Of a DNA stretch of 64,000 nucleotides, positions 57,303 to 64,000 are shown one piece after another. How positions within the stretch are numbered: the stretch's first letter is position 1; the number at the start of each line of letters is the position of its first letter. A model generated the notes under the pieces. That model saw nothing but the letters and a program-made list of their open reading frames with translations. It was not told the origin of the DNA and ran no database searches. Position numbers and translations under genes: made by a program. Source of the DNA: Actinomycetospora straminea (lineage in GTDB: Bacteria; Actinomycetota; Actinomycetes; Mycobacteriales; Pseudonocardiaceae); the NCBI RefSeq assembly GCF_028737255.1, contig NZ_JAQZAN010000007.1, forward strand, positions 1-64,000, read 5' to 3'.

Positions 57303-58564
57303 GCGAGCCCGACGACATCGCTGCCGGCCACGCCGCCCTCGTCCGCGTCGTCCGCGACGAGGGCCGGCGTGTGCTGGCCACCCTCATCCGCACCGTCGGC
57401 GACTGGCAGGTGGCCGAGGACGCCGTCGCCGACGCGGTCGAGCGTGCCCTCGCGACGTGGCCTCGCACCGGTGTCCCCGAACAGCCACGGGCCTGGCTGA
57501 TCGTCACCGCCAAACGCTGCGCCGTCGACCTGCTCCGCCGGGAGCACCGGCGGGCCGAGAAGGAGGCGTCGGCGATGGAGCTCCTGCCGCCGCCCGGGGA
57601 CCGGGACGTCGACACGATCGACGACGACCTGCTCCGGCTGGTGTTCACGTGCTGCCACCCGGCGATCGAGCCCGCGGCACAGGTGGCGCTGGCGCTGCGC
57701 ACGCTCTGCGGGCTGGGCACCGAGGAGGTGGCCCGCGCGCTGCTGGTCGGCGAGGCGACGATGAGCAAGCGGATCACCCGGGCCAAGCAGAAGATCGCCC
57801 GCGCCGCGATCCCGTACCGGGTGCCCGACGCCCACGAGCTGCCCGACCGCCTGCTCGGCGTGGCCGCGACGGTGTACTTCCTGTTCAACGAGGGCTACTC
57901 GGCCACCTCCGGCGACGCCCCGCTGCGTGGCGAGCTCGCCGAGGAGGCGGTCCGGCTGGCCCGACTCGTCCACGACCTCCTGCCCGACGAGCCGACCGCG
58001 ATGGGGCTCCTCGCCCTGCTGCTGCTCCAGCACTCCCGCCGCGACGCCCGCGTCGACGCCGGGGGACGGCCGGTGCTGCTCGCCGACCAGGACCGGACGC
58101 GCTGGGACCGTGCGCAGATCGTCGAGGCCGTCGCCCTGGTCGGCCGGGGACTGCGGCGCTGCCCCGACCGGCCCGACCCCTACCTGACGCAGGCGGCGAT
58201 CGCGGCGTGCCACGCGCTCGCCCCGAACGCCGGCGCGACCGACTGGGACGCGATCGTGTCCTGGTACGACGTCCTGCTGACCGTCCGCGACGGGCCCGTC
58301 GAGCGGCTCAACCGGGCGGTCGCGATCGGCGAGCGCGACGGGCCCGGGGCCGGTCTCGAGGCCGTCGACGCCGTCGAGGGGCTGGACCACTACGCGCCCT
58401 GGCTCGCCTCGCGCGCCGTCCTGCTCGCCCGGCTCGGACGGGCCGACGACGCCGACGACGCCTTCGACCGGGCGATCAGCGCCGAGGCCAACGCGGCCCG
58501 CCGCGAGGACCTGCGCCGACGTCGCCGGCGGGCCAGGGACGTCGGCGACGTGGCCCCGACGTGA
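57299..58564 (+). CDS. ECF42-type RNA polymerase sigma factor with C-terminal TPR-like domain
   Basis: 421 aa. Sigma region 2: DWQVAEDAVADAVERALATW and AWLIVTAKRCAVDLLRREHR; region 4: ALRTLCGLGTEEVARALLVG and TMSKRITRAKQKI. After region 4 a helical extension of about 220 residues begins FLFNEGYSATSGD, typical of ECF42. No anti-sigma factor is encoded; in this group the C-terminal extension and the DGPF partner are thought to control activity. Confidence 0.93.
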   Translation: MSEPDDIAAGHAALVRVVRDEGRRVLATLIRTVGDWQVAEDAVADAVERALATWPRTGVPEQPRAWLIVTAKRCAVDLLRREHRRAEKEASAMELLPPPGDRDVDTIDDDLLRLVFTCCHPAIEPAAQVALALRTLCGLGTEEVARALLVGEATMSKRITRAKQKIARAAIPYRVPDAHELPDRLLGVAATVYFLFNEGYSATSGDAPLRGELAEEAVRLARLVHDLLPDEPTAMGLLALLLLQHSRRDARVDAGGRPVLLADQDRTRWDRAQIVEAVALVGRGLRRCPDRPDPYLTQAAIAACHALAPNAGATDWDAIVSWYDVLLTVRDGPVERLNRAVAIGERDGPGAGLEAVDAVEGLDHYAPWLASRAVLLARLGRADDADDAFDRAISAEANAARREDLRRRRRRARDVGDVAPT

Positions 58565-58570
58565 GCGGGT

Positions 58571-60622
58571 TCAGCGGATCCCCTGCTCGAGGCGGACGTA
58601 CTCGAGGTGCCGCTCGTACTGGTCGAGGACGTCGTCGATGATCTGGCCGTGGGTGTAGCCCATGACGTCGTAGTCCTGGCCGCCGTCGAGCAGGTGCACC
58701 TCGAGGCGGGAGTAGGTGTCGGTGCCCTCCGGCACGGCCCGCCCGTAGACCGGGACCGGGACCTGCCGCGGCCGGACCTCGTAGGCGAACGGGTGCTCCT
58801 CGTCGGCGCCCACGGTCAACGCCACCAGGGTGGTGCCGTGCTCGTCGCGCTCCTGCCGCGCCTGCGCGTCCACGCCGCGTTCGCGGAGGTCGGCGGCCAC
58901 CTCCTCGACCGCGGGCAGGGCCACCTCGTCGAGGAACTCGCGGGCCCGTTCGGGACCGGGGAAGGACAGGGCGCGGTCCAGCCGCTGACGCCAGCCGGGG
59001 AGGCCGTGGGGGTGTGCCCCGCCGGTGCCCCGGCCCGAGATCGACGAGCGCAGCGCGTACCGCTGGCTGTCCGCGAGCAGGGCCTCCGTCCGGAGCGCCT
59101 TCCAGAGCCCGTACATGACCAGGAGGATCACGAACGCGAAGGGCAGCCCCATGATGATGGTTGCGTTCTGGAGCGCGGGCACGCCGCCGACGGCGAGCAT
59201 GCCCACCGTGAGCAGACCGGTCGCGACGGCCCAGAAGATGCGCAGCGATCGAGCCCCGTCCGACTGCGGCGTCGGCAGGTGGGAGGTCAGGTTGGCCATC
59301 ACGAGGGCGGCCGAGTCGGCCGACGTGACGTAGAAGAGCAGGCCGACGAAGGTGGCGATCCCGGCGATCAGCGGAACGGCCGGGTACTGCGCGAGCAGCT
59401 GGTAGAAGCCCTGGGCGTTGTTCTCCATCGTGTTCGCGCCGAACGCCGCGTCACCGTTGCGGATGACCTCGATGGCGCTGTTCCCGAAGATCGAGATCCA
59501 CATGACGATGTAGGTGAACGGGATGATCAGCGTGCCGGCCACGAACTGGCGGATGGTGCGGCCTCGGGAGATGCGGGCCAGGAACAGCCCGACGAACGAC
59601 GCCCAGGCGATCCACCACGCCCAGAAGAACAGCGTCCACGCGCTGAGCCAGTCGACGGGCTGGTCGAACGCGAACGTCTCGAGCGTGAGGCCGGGGAAGG
59701 AGCTGACGAAGTCGCCGACGTTCTGCACGAGCGCGTTGAGCAGGAAGACCGTGTTGCCCGCGACGAGCAGGTAGAGGGCGAGCCCGATCGCGAGGAGGAC
59801 GTTGAGCTGGCTCAGCAGCTTGATGCCCCGATCGACACCGCTGACCGCGGACACGGTGGCCATGACGACGGCGAGCGCCACCAGCCCGATCTGCGCCCCG
59901 GTGCCCTCCGGGATGCCGAAGAGGAAGGTGAGCCCGTAGTTGAGCAGCACCACGCCGATGCCGAGCGATGCGGCGACCCCGAAGATGGTGCCGAGGACGG
60001 CGGCCAGGTCGACCGCGGTGCCGATGCCGCCGTGGATCCGCTTGCCGAAGATCGGGTAGAGCGCGGAGCGGATGGCGAGCGGGAGGTTGCGGCGGTAGGC
60101 GAAGTACGCCAGCGCCATGCCCATCAGCGCGTAGAGGCCCCACCCGCTGATCCCGTAGTGGAACAGCGTCCACACCGTGGCGTCCTCGGCGGCCTGCAGG
60201 GTGCCGCCCTCGCCGCGCGGCGGGGTGAGGTACTGGGTGACCGGCTCGACGACCGCGAAGAACATCAGGTCGGTGCCGATCCCGGCGGCGAAGAGCATCG
60301 ACGCCCAGGCGAACGTGCTGAACTCCGGCCGCGAGTGCTCGGGCCCGAGGCGGGTGCGTCCGAGGCGCGAGGCACCGACGACGATGACGAAGACCAGGAC
60401 CAGCGTCGTCAGCAGGATGTAGAACCACCCGAACCACTGCGACGTCCAGGTCACCACCGCGCCGATGGTGTCGGCTGCGGACGTCGGGGCGAAGATCGCC
60501 CACAACGCGATCGCCAGGGTGATCGCCGCCGACCCGATGAACACGACCGGTTTGATGCGCGTGCCGGGCGCCGGCTCCGGCTCGGGCTCGGTCGGCGGTG
60601 CGTCGCTCCGGACCTCGGTCAT
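58571..60622 (-). CDS. BCCT family betaine/choline transporter
   Basis: 683 aa. Twelve helices with the BCCT Trp-rich signature LFFWAWWIAWASFVGLFLAR then ISRGRTIR, and GIGTDLMFFAVVEP, HYGISGWGLYALMG. A soluble C-terminal domain of about 160 residues after helix 12 (EFLDEVALPAVEEVAADLRE, DVMGYTHGQIIDDVLDQYER) resembles that of osmoregulated BetT proteins. Sodium- or proton-coupled uptake of choline or betaine. Ends 6 bp from the convergent sigma factor gene. Confidence 0.94.
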   Translation of the reverse strand: MTEVRSDAPPTEPEPEPAPGTRIKPVVFIGSAAITLAIALWAIFAPTSAADTIGAVVTWTSQWFGWFYILLTTLVLVFVIVVGASRLGRTRLGPEHSRPEFSTFAWASMLFAAGIGTDLMFFAVVEPVTQYLTPPRGEGGTLQAAEDATVWTLFHYGISGWGLYALMGMALAYFAYRRNLPLAIRSALYPIFGKRIHGGIGTAVDLAAVLGTIFGVAASLGIGVVLLNYGLTFLFGIPEGTGAQIGLVALAVVMATVSAVSGVDRGIKLLSQLNVLLAIGLALYLLVAGNTVFLLNALVQNVGDFVSSFPGLTLETFAFDQPVDWLSAWTLFFWAWWIAWASFVGLFLARISRGRTIRQFVAGTLIIPFTYIVMWISIFGNSAIEVIRNGDAAFGANTMENNAQGFYQLLAQYPAVPLIAGIATFVGLLFYVTSADSAALVMANLTSHLPTPQSDGARSLRIFWAVATGLLTVGMLAVGGVPALQNATIIMGLPFAFVILLVMYGLWKALRTEALLADSQRYALRSSISGRGTGGAHPHGLPGWRQRLDRALSFPGPERAREFLDEVALPAVEEVAADLRERGVDAQARQERDEHGTTLVALTVGADEEHPFAYEVRPRQVPVPVYGRAVPEGTDTYSRLEVHLLDGGQDYDVMGYTHGQIIDDVLDQYERHLEYVRLEQGIR

Positions 60623-60780
60623 CGTGTCCCCTCTCGTCGCGGCGTCGTGACGCCTGGAGCCAGACAGGAGGAGCTTGGCACGTCCCCGCGGCGACGCGAA
60701 GGGACGAACCGGACGCGGACCGGGCGCCGACGGTGCGACGGCCGGGCCGCGGCCCGCTTCCCCGTCCGGCCCGCGTTCGT

Positions 60781-60786
60781 TACGTT
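60781..60786 (+). promoter_or_regulatory. Candidate -10 (TACGTT) for the DUF3040 gene
   Basis: TACGTT lies 64 nt before the ATG; a small hairpin (CCCGG-TGTG-CCGGG) follows it directly at the predicted transcript start. Confidence 0.3.
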
Positions 60787-60849
60787 CGTCCCCGGTGTGC
60801 CGGGAAGTCTGGTCGGCGTGACTCTGTCCCCCGCGACGGAAGGCGCCCC

Positions 60850-61173
60850 ATGCCGGCCACACCCTCGACGCCGGGCCCGCAGCCCGACGACTCCCGGCCG
60901 CTCTCCGAGCGCGAGGAGCGCGTGCTCTCGGAGCTCGAGGCCACCACCGTGGACGAGGACCCGGCCCTGGCGGCACGGATGCGGCGCGCGCAGACCGGGC
61001 GGGGCGACGGGATCCCGTCCCGCACCTACAACGCGCTGATCCAGATCGGCATCGTGTTCCTCCTCGCCGTCCTGGTCCTGCCGCACCCGTGGGGCGCCGG
61101 GCTGGTGGTCTTCGCGAGCATGGCGATCCCGTCGGCCATCGTCCTGGTCGCGCTCCGGCGCGGGGCGCGCTGA
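60850..61173 (+). CDS. DUF3040-like small membrane protein
   Basis: 107 aa. RPLSEREERVLSELEATTVD and DEDPALAARM are the usual start of DUF3040 proteins, followed by two adjacent membrane helices (IGIVFLLAVLVLP, GLVVFASMAIPSAIVLVAL). The start has no strong Shine-Dalgarno. Function of the family unknown. Confidence 0.7.
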   Translation: MPATPSTPGPQPDDSRPLSEREERVLSELEATTVDEDPALAARMRRAQTGRGDGIPSRTYNALIQIGIVFLLAVLVLPHPWGAGLVVFASMAIPSAIVLVALRRGAR

Positions 61174-61212
61174 GGACGCTGGGCGCGCTGAGGACGCTGG
61201 GCGCGCTGCGGG
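61167..61212 (+). repeat. 18-bp tandem repeat at the DUF3040 gene end
   Basis: GCGCTGAGGACGCTGGGC occurs twice in a row with a partial third copy; the stop codon TGA of the gene is in the first unit, so slippage would not change the protein. Confidence 0.75.
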
Positions 61213-61428
61213 AGGCCGGCGGGAGCACCTCGACGAGCAAGGGGGCGGCGCCGACCTCGGCCTGTCCGCGAGGACACGAGGGTCCTGCGGACGAGTGTCA
61301 GCGGATCGTCAGCCTGCGCATCTCCGCATCCGGCCACGGACGGGCAATCGTTGAGTACGCCGCACGGGAGCAGCGTCACCGACCTGCCGCGGCGCCCTCG
61401 ACACCGTGGAGATGGAGGAGGGGACTCG

Positions 61429-62070
61429 ATGACATCGCACACCGATGAGTCAGCCCGCGGCGGGAGGCTCCGAACGGCCGACAACCGGGGAGCGCTGGTG
61501 GGCGCCGCCATCACGGTCCTGGGACTGTGGTCGCTCCTCGTGCCGCTGGTCGGACCGTACTTCGGCTACGCCCTGAGCCCGGCCGGTCCGTGGACGAGGC
61601 CGTGGGCAGCGCTCTGGCTCCAGATCGTCCCCGGCGTGGTGATCCTGCTCGCCGGCATCGCGCTGGTCGTGACCCGGCGCCGCCTGGTCGGACTCGTCTC
61701 CGCGGCGCTCGCCGGCGCGGCGGGGCTCTGGCTGACGGCCGGGGTCGCCCTGTGGCCCTGGACCCCGAGCGGGGTCCTCGTCGGCGGGGTGACCGGCGAC
61801 GGCATCAGCGCCGCCGAGCGGCTCGGCATGGCCAGCGGACTGGGCGCGGTCACGACGCTGCTGGCCGGGCTGGCGTTCGGCCGGTTCTCCGTGCGCAGCA
61901 CCCGTGACGTCGGGGCGCAGCAGACCCCGACTCCGGGAACACGTGCGGCGGCCGGGCCCGAGCCGGCGACCCACACCGGTTCCGACCGGAGCGGGTGGGG
62001 CGGCCGTGCCGCGGTCCCGCGGCCGCGGCGCCCCGACGACCATCCGGCCCGCAAGCCCACCGAGGCCTGA
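61429..62070 (+). CDS. Membrane protein of unknown function
   Basis: 213 aa. Start ATG follows GGAGGAGGGG. About four hydrophobic segments (ALVGAAITVLGLWSLLVPLV, LWLQIVPGVVILLAGIALVV, LVSAALAGAAGLWLTAGVAL, SGLGAVTTLLAGLAFG), then a polar Pro/Arg/Thr-rich 60-residue tail in the cytoplasm. No family recognised. The 255 bp upstream holds only the tandem repeat. Confidence 0.7.
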   Translation: MTSHTDESARGGRLRTADNRGALVGAAITVLGLWSLLVPLVGPYFGYALSPAGPWTRPWAALWLQIVPGVVILLAGIALVVTRRRLVGLVSAALAGAAGLWLTAGVALWPWTPSGVLVGGVTGDGISAAERLGMASGLGAVTTLLAGLAFGRFSVRSTRDVGAQQTPTPGTRAAAGPEPATHTGSDRSGWGGRAAVPRPRRPDDHPARKPTEA

Positions 62071-62139
62071 GCCCGGGGACGGGCCCGCGCTGTCGCCCCG
62101 ACCAGATCGCCGTGTCCGCCGCCCTTCGAGAGGAGCCGG

Positions 62140-62823
62140 ATGTCCGAGCACCGGGACGCCGCGCGCTGTGGCGCCGTGGCGTTCGACGTCCTCGAGACGC
62201 TGCTCGACCTCGACCCGCTGGCCGACCGTCTCGAGGCGGTCGGGCAGCCCCGCGGGGTGCTGGGTCCCTGGTTCATGCGTTTCCAGCGTGACGCGATGGC
62301 TCTCACGCTCGCTGGGGATGTCGCGCCGTTCGACGCGGTGGCCCGCGATGCTCTGCGTGTCGAGAGCGGCCGGACGATGAACCGGACCGAGATCGACCAC
62401 GTGCTGGACGGGTTCGCGGAGTTGCCGACGTTCCCGGACGCCGAACCGGCACTCCGCCGGCTGGCGGAGGCGGAGGTCCGGATCGGCTGCCTGACCGTGG
62501 GGGATCCGGAGAACACCCGACGCTTCCTGGAGGGCGCGGGGCTCGCCGTCTACGTCGACGAGGTCATCACGGCCGAGATGGCCGGGGTGTGGAAGCCGGC
62601 TCCGGGGATCTACCGCACTGCCGCGGAGAAGCTCGCGTCGCCGCTCGACCGGATGGCGTTGGTCGCCGTGCACGCCTGGGACTGCCACGGCGCCAAGCGC
62701 GCCGGCGCCCTGGCGGGCTGGTGTGCTCGCCTCGAGGGCGAGCACGCCGGTGACTTCCTCCCTGCGGACGTCCACGGTGCCGACCTGGTCGAGGTCGTCG
62801 ACGGTCTCCTCGCGCTCTCCTGA
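62140..62823 (+). CDS. HAD superfamily hydrolase, haloacid dehalogenase type II-like
   Basis: 227 aa. AFDVLETLLDLDPL has the nucleophile Asp and the short type II pattern; LTVGDPENTRRFLEGAGL holds motif II; GVWKPAPGIYRTAAEKLASP is the Lys motif III; VAVHAWDCHGAKRAGALAG is motif IV with the Asp. Could be a 2-haloacid dehalogenase or a phosphatase; the sequence does not decide. Confidence 0.88.
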   Translation: MSEHRDAARCGAVAFDVLETLLDLDPLADRLEAVGQPRGVLGPWFMRFQRDAMALTLAGDVAPFDAVARDALRVESGRTMNRTEIDHVLDGFAELPTFPDAEPALRRLAEAEVRIGCLTVGDPENTRRFLEGAGLAVYVDEVITAEMAGVWKPAPGIYRTAAEKLASPLDRMALVAVHAWDCHGAKRAGALAGWCARLEGEHAGDFLPADVHGADLVEVVDGLLALS

Positions 62824-62850
62824 TCACGTCGTCCTCGGCCGATCCGGAGG

Positions 62851-63096
62851 TCAGCAGTCGAGGTCATCGAGCGCCTCGCGACGGCGCGAGGTGGCGCGGA
62901 GGTCGGCGACCAGCACCGGTACCGCGCAGGTCCGGCTTCCGGCACCCCGAGGTGGTGCACCCTCTCCAGAACCGAAGCAGGAGGACCGTCCGGGTATGCC
63001 CGGCGTTCGCCTCGGCCGCGGTGGCGGCCGCGAGCACGACCGATCCGCGGTAGGGAGGTCGCCGATCAGATCGTGCAGGTTGCCCAGCAGGCTCAT
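62851..63096 (-). CDS. Small hypothetical protein
   Basis: 81 aa, ATG preceded by GAGAGG at 7 nt. MSLLGNLHDLIGDLPTADR at the N-terminus looks like a real amphipathic helix; the rest is Pro/Arg/Ser-rich. No family. It might be only a chance frame in a gene-poor 790-bp stretch. Confidence 0.3.
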   Translation of the reverse strand: MSLLGNLHDLIGDLPTADRSCSRPPPRPRRTPGIPGRSSCFGSGEGAPPRGAGSRTCAVPVLVADLRATSRRREALDDLDC

Positions 63097-63125
63097 GCCG
63101 CACCTCTCGTCTCGGGTTCGCGTCG

Positions 63126-63401
63126 TCACGAGCTGGTCGCGCCCGGACGCTCCAGGCCACCACGGACGGCCCCTGTGCTGGCTTGCGGCGGCCTGACGAT
63201 CCCGCCGCTCGTCACTCCGTCCGGCGCGACCCGCCTTCGCAGGTTCCGTCCCCGGGAGGGCGTGCCCCGGTCATCGACCAGCACGAGCCGCCAGCGGGAC
63301 ACGTAGGCCGGCGCGGGCGTCAGGTTGACGCCGAGCAGGACCGCCACGACGAGCAGGCCCCACAGGGTCGAGAAGGCCCGCCGGCGCGGGGTGGGCGACA
63401 C
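63126..63401 (-). CDS. Possible small single-pass membrane protein
   Basis: 91 aa from a GTG at 63401. One hydrophobic segment (FSTLWGLLVVAVLLGVNL) follows an Arg-rich start, orientation N-in. The rest is basic and disordered. No Shine-Dalgarno; the poly-G/poly-C tract lies just upstream, so the true start could be altered by errors there. Confidence 0.3.
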   Translation of the reverse strand: MSPTPRRRAFSTLWGLLVVAVLLGVNLTPAPAYVSRWRLVLVDDRGTPSRGRNLRRRVAPDGVTSGGIVRPPQASTGAVRGGLERPGATSS

Positions 63402-63416
63402 GATCAGGCACGCGCC

Positions 63417-63460
63417 GGGGCGGGGGGGGGGCGCCCCCCCCCCCCCCGCCCCCCCCCCCT
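63417..63460. repeat. Homopolymer tracts of G and C
   Basis: A run of about ten G followed by GCG and two long C runs (about 14 and 12) separated by one G. No other place in the window is like this. Runs this long are prone to slippage or to read and assembly errors. Confidence 0.8.
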
Positions 63461-63615
63461 CGACGGCCGCACACCGCCCCACCGCGATCAACGAGCCCGG
63501 GCACCGCCGTGTGAGCCGATGACGCCTTGCGATCACCTGACGTCCGGCGGTGTCGGTGGCGCGCCAGGGTCCGGCGACGGTGGACTCGAGCCGGGACACC
63601 GAGGAGGGGAACCGC

Positions 63616-64000
63616 ATGCGCACCGCCGATCCGGCACGACGTCGGCTCTCGCGTGCCCTCGTCCGCGCGCCGATCCTGGTCTACCGGTGCGGCTTCGGCT
63701 GGATATTCGGGCGCCGCCTGGTGTTGCTGACCCACGTCGGGCGTCGGACGGGCCGGCCCCGCCACGTCGTGCTCGAGGTCGTCGGGCAGGGTCCGGTGAC
63801 CGGCTCCTACGTCGTCGCGTCGGGCTACGGCAGCCGCGCCCAGTGGTTCCGCAACGTCGTCGCCCATCCCGAGGTCAGCTACCAGGTCGGCGCTCGACGC
63901 CGCGACGGCTGGGCGTACCCGCTGCCGTCGGCGGAGTCCGGCCGGCGCCTGGCCGACTACGCGCGGCGGCGGCCCCGGACGGCGGCCGCCCTGATGCGGA
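63616..64000 (+). CDS. Deazaflavin (F420)-dependent nitroreductase family protein, 5' part
   Basis: At least 128 aa, cut by the window end. ILVYRCGFGWIFGRRLVLLT, THVGRRTGRPRHVVLEVV and VASGYGSRAQWFRNVVAHPE are the conserved blocks of the Ddn/DUF385 family, F420H2-dependent reductases common in mycobacteria and relatives. GAGGAGGGG precedes the ATG. Confidence 0.88.
   Translation, partial: MRTADPARRRLSRALVRAPILVYRCGFGWIFGRRLVLLTHVGRRTGRPRHVVLEVVGQGPVTGSYVVASGYGSRAQWFRNVVAHPEVSYQVGARRRDGWAYPLPSAESGRRLADYARRRPRTAAALMR

Noticed and set aside
56958..58564. Novel sigma factor system
   Set aside because: The YCII/DGPF gene followed by a sigma factor with a helical C-terminal extension is the established ECF42 arrangement.

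Overview
This is chromosomal DNA from a high-GC actinobacterium. The base composition, GTG starts, 4-bp gene overlaps and the strict order tlyA - NAD kinase - recN - steA - steB - pyrG - Nudix - xerD - parA - scpA - scpB - rluB - cmk - der all match the Rv1691-Rv1713 block of Mycobacterium tuberculosis. The neighbours (alanine dehydrogenase fused to xerD, many F420-type oxidoreductases, a LAL regulator) suggest a member of the Pseudonocardiaceae, but I cannot fix the genus from sequence reading alone.

Layout. 1-150: the last bases of a 5S rRNA and the rRNA operon terminators. 172-12187: the conserved block from an Arg/Asp-rich TPR protein to a Nudix hydrolase, all on the plus strand and mostly translationally coupled. 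12270-16588: a minus-strand insert (membrane protein, MalT-type LuxR regulator, luciferase-like oxidoreductase). 16657-18704: ald-xerD. 18751-22166: accessory P450, TetR and aromatic-acid-type MFS transporter. 22413-29218: chromosome segregation and ribosome genes (parA, scpA, scpB, rluB, cmk, der) with a carboxylesterase slipped between scpB and rluB. 29258-34829: a DinB-like protein, then a coupled set made of a GNAT/acyl-HSL-synthase-like protein, a ThiF-nitroreductase fusion (Rv1355c type) and a GAF-GGDEF-EAL enzyme (Rv1354c type). 34836-37607: mannitol dehydrogenase family and a lipoprotein. 37717-37790: tRNA-Pro(GGG).

Downstream of the tRNA the content becomes accessory: TetR plus membrane protein, rhodanese-like protein, MHS transporter, SRPBCC protein, 2OG-Fe(II) oxygenase, Lrp, a DUF427 gene broken by an in-frame TAA, then a TetR/cupin/LLM-oxidoreductase/extradiol dioxygenase group that shares an operator, methyltransferase, hydrolase, malic enzyme, quinone reductase, a leaderless periplasmic-binding-protein fold coupled to a ferredoxin reductase, an ECF42-type sigma factor with its YCII partner, a BCCT transporter and several small membrane proteins. 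A deazaflavin-dependent nitroreductase-family gene runs off the right end.

Most interesting signals: the three-gene cyclic-di-GMP locus at 30050-34829; large palindromes that contain the stop codons of convergent genes (18697-18744 and 20874-20915); a recurrent leaderless promoter pattern (TANNNT, 6-8 nt, start codon) that also reveals a possible leader peptide in front of pyrG; and a pair of matching TetR operators at 47157 and 47971.
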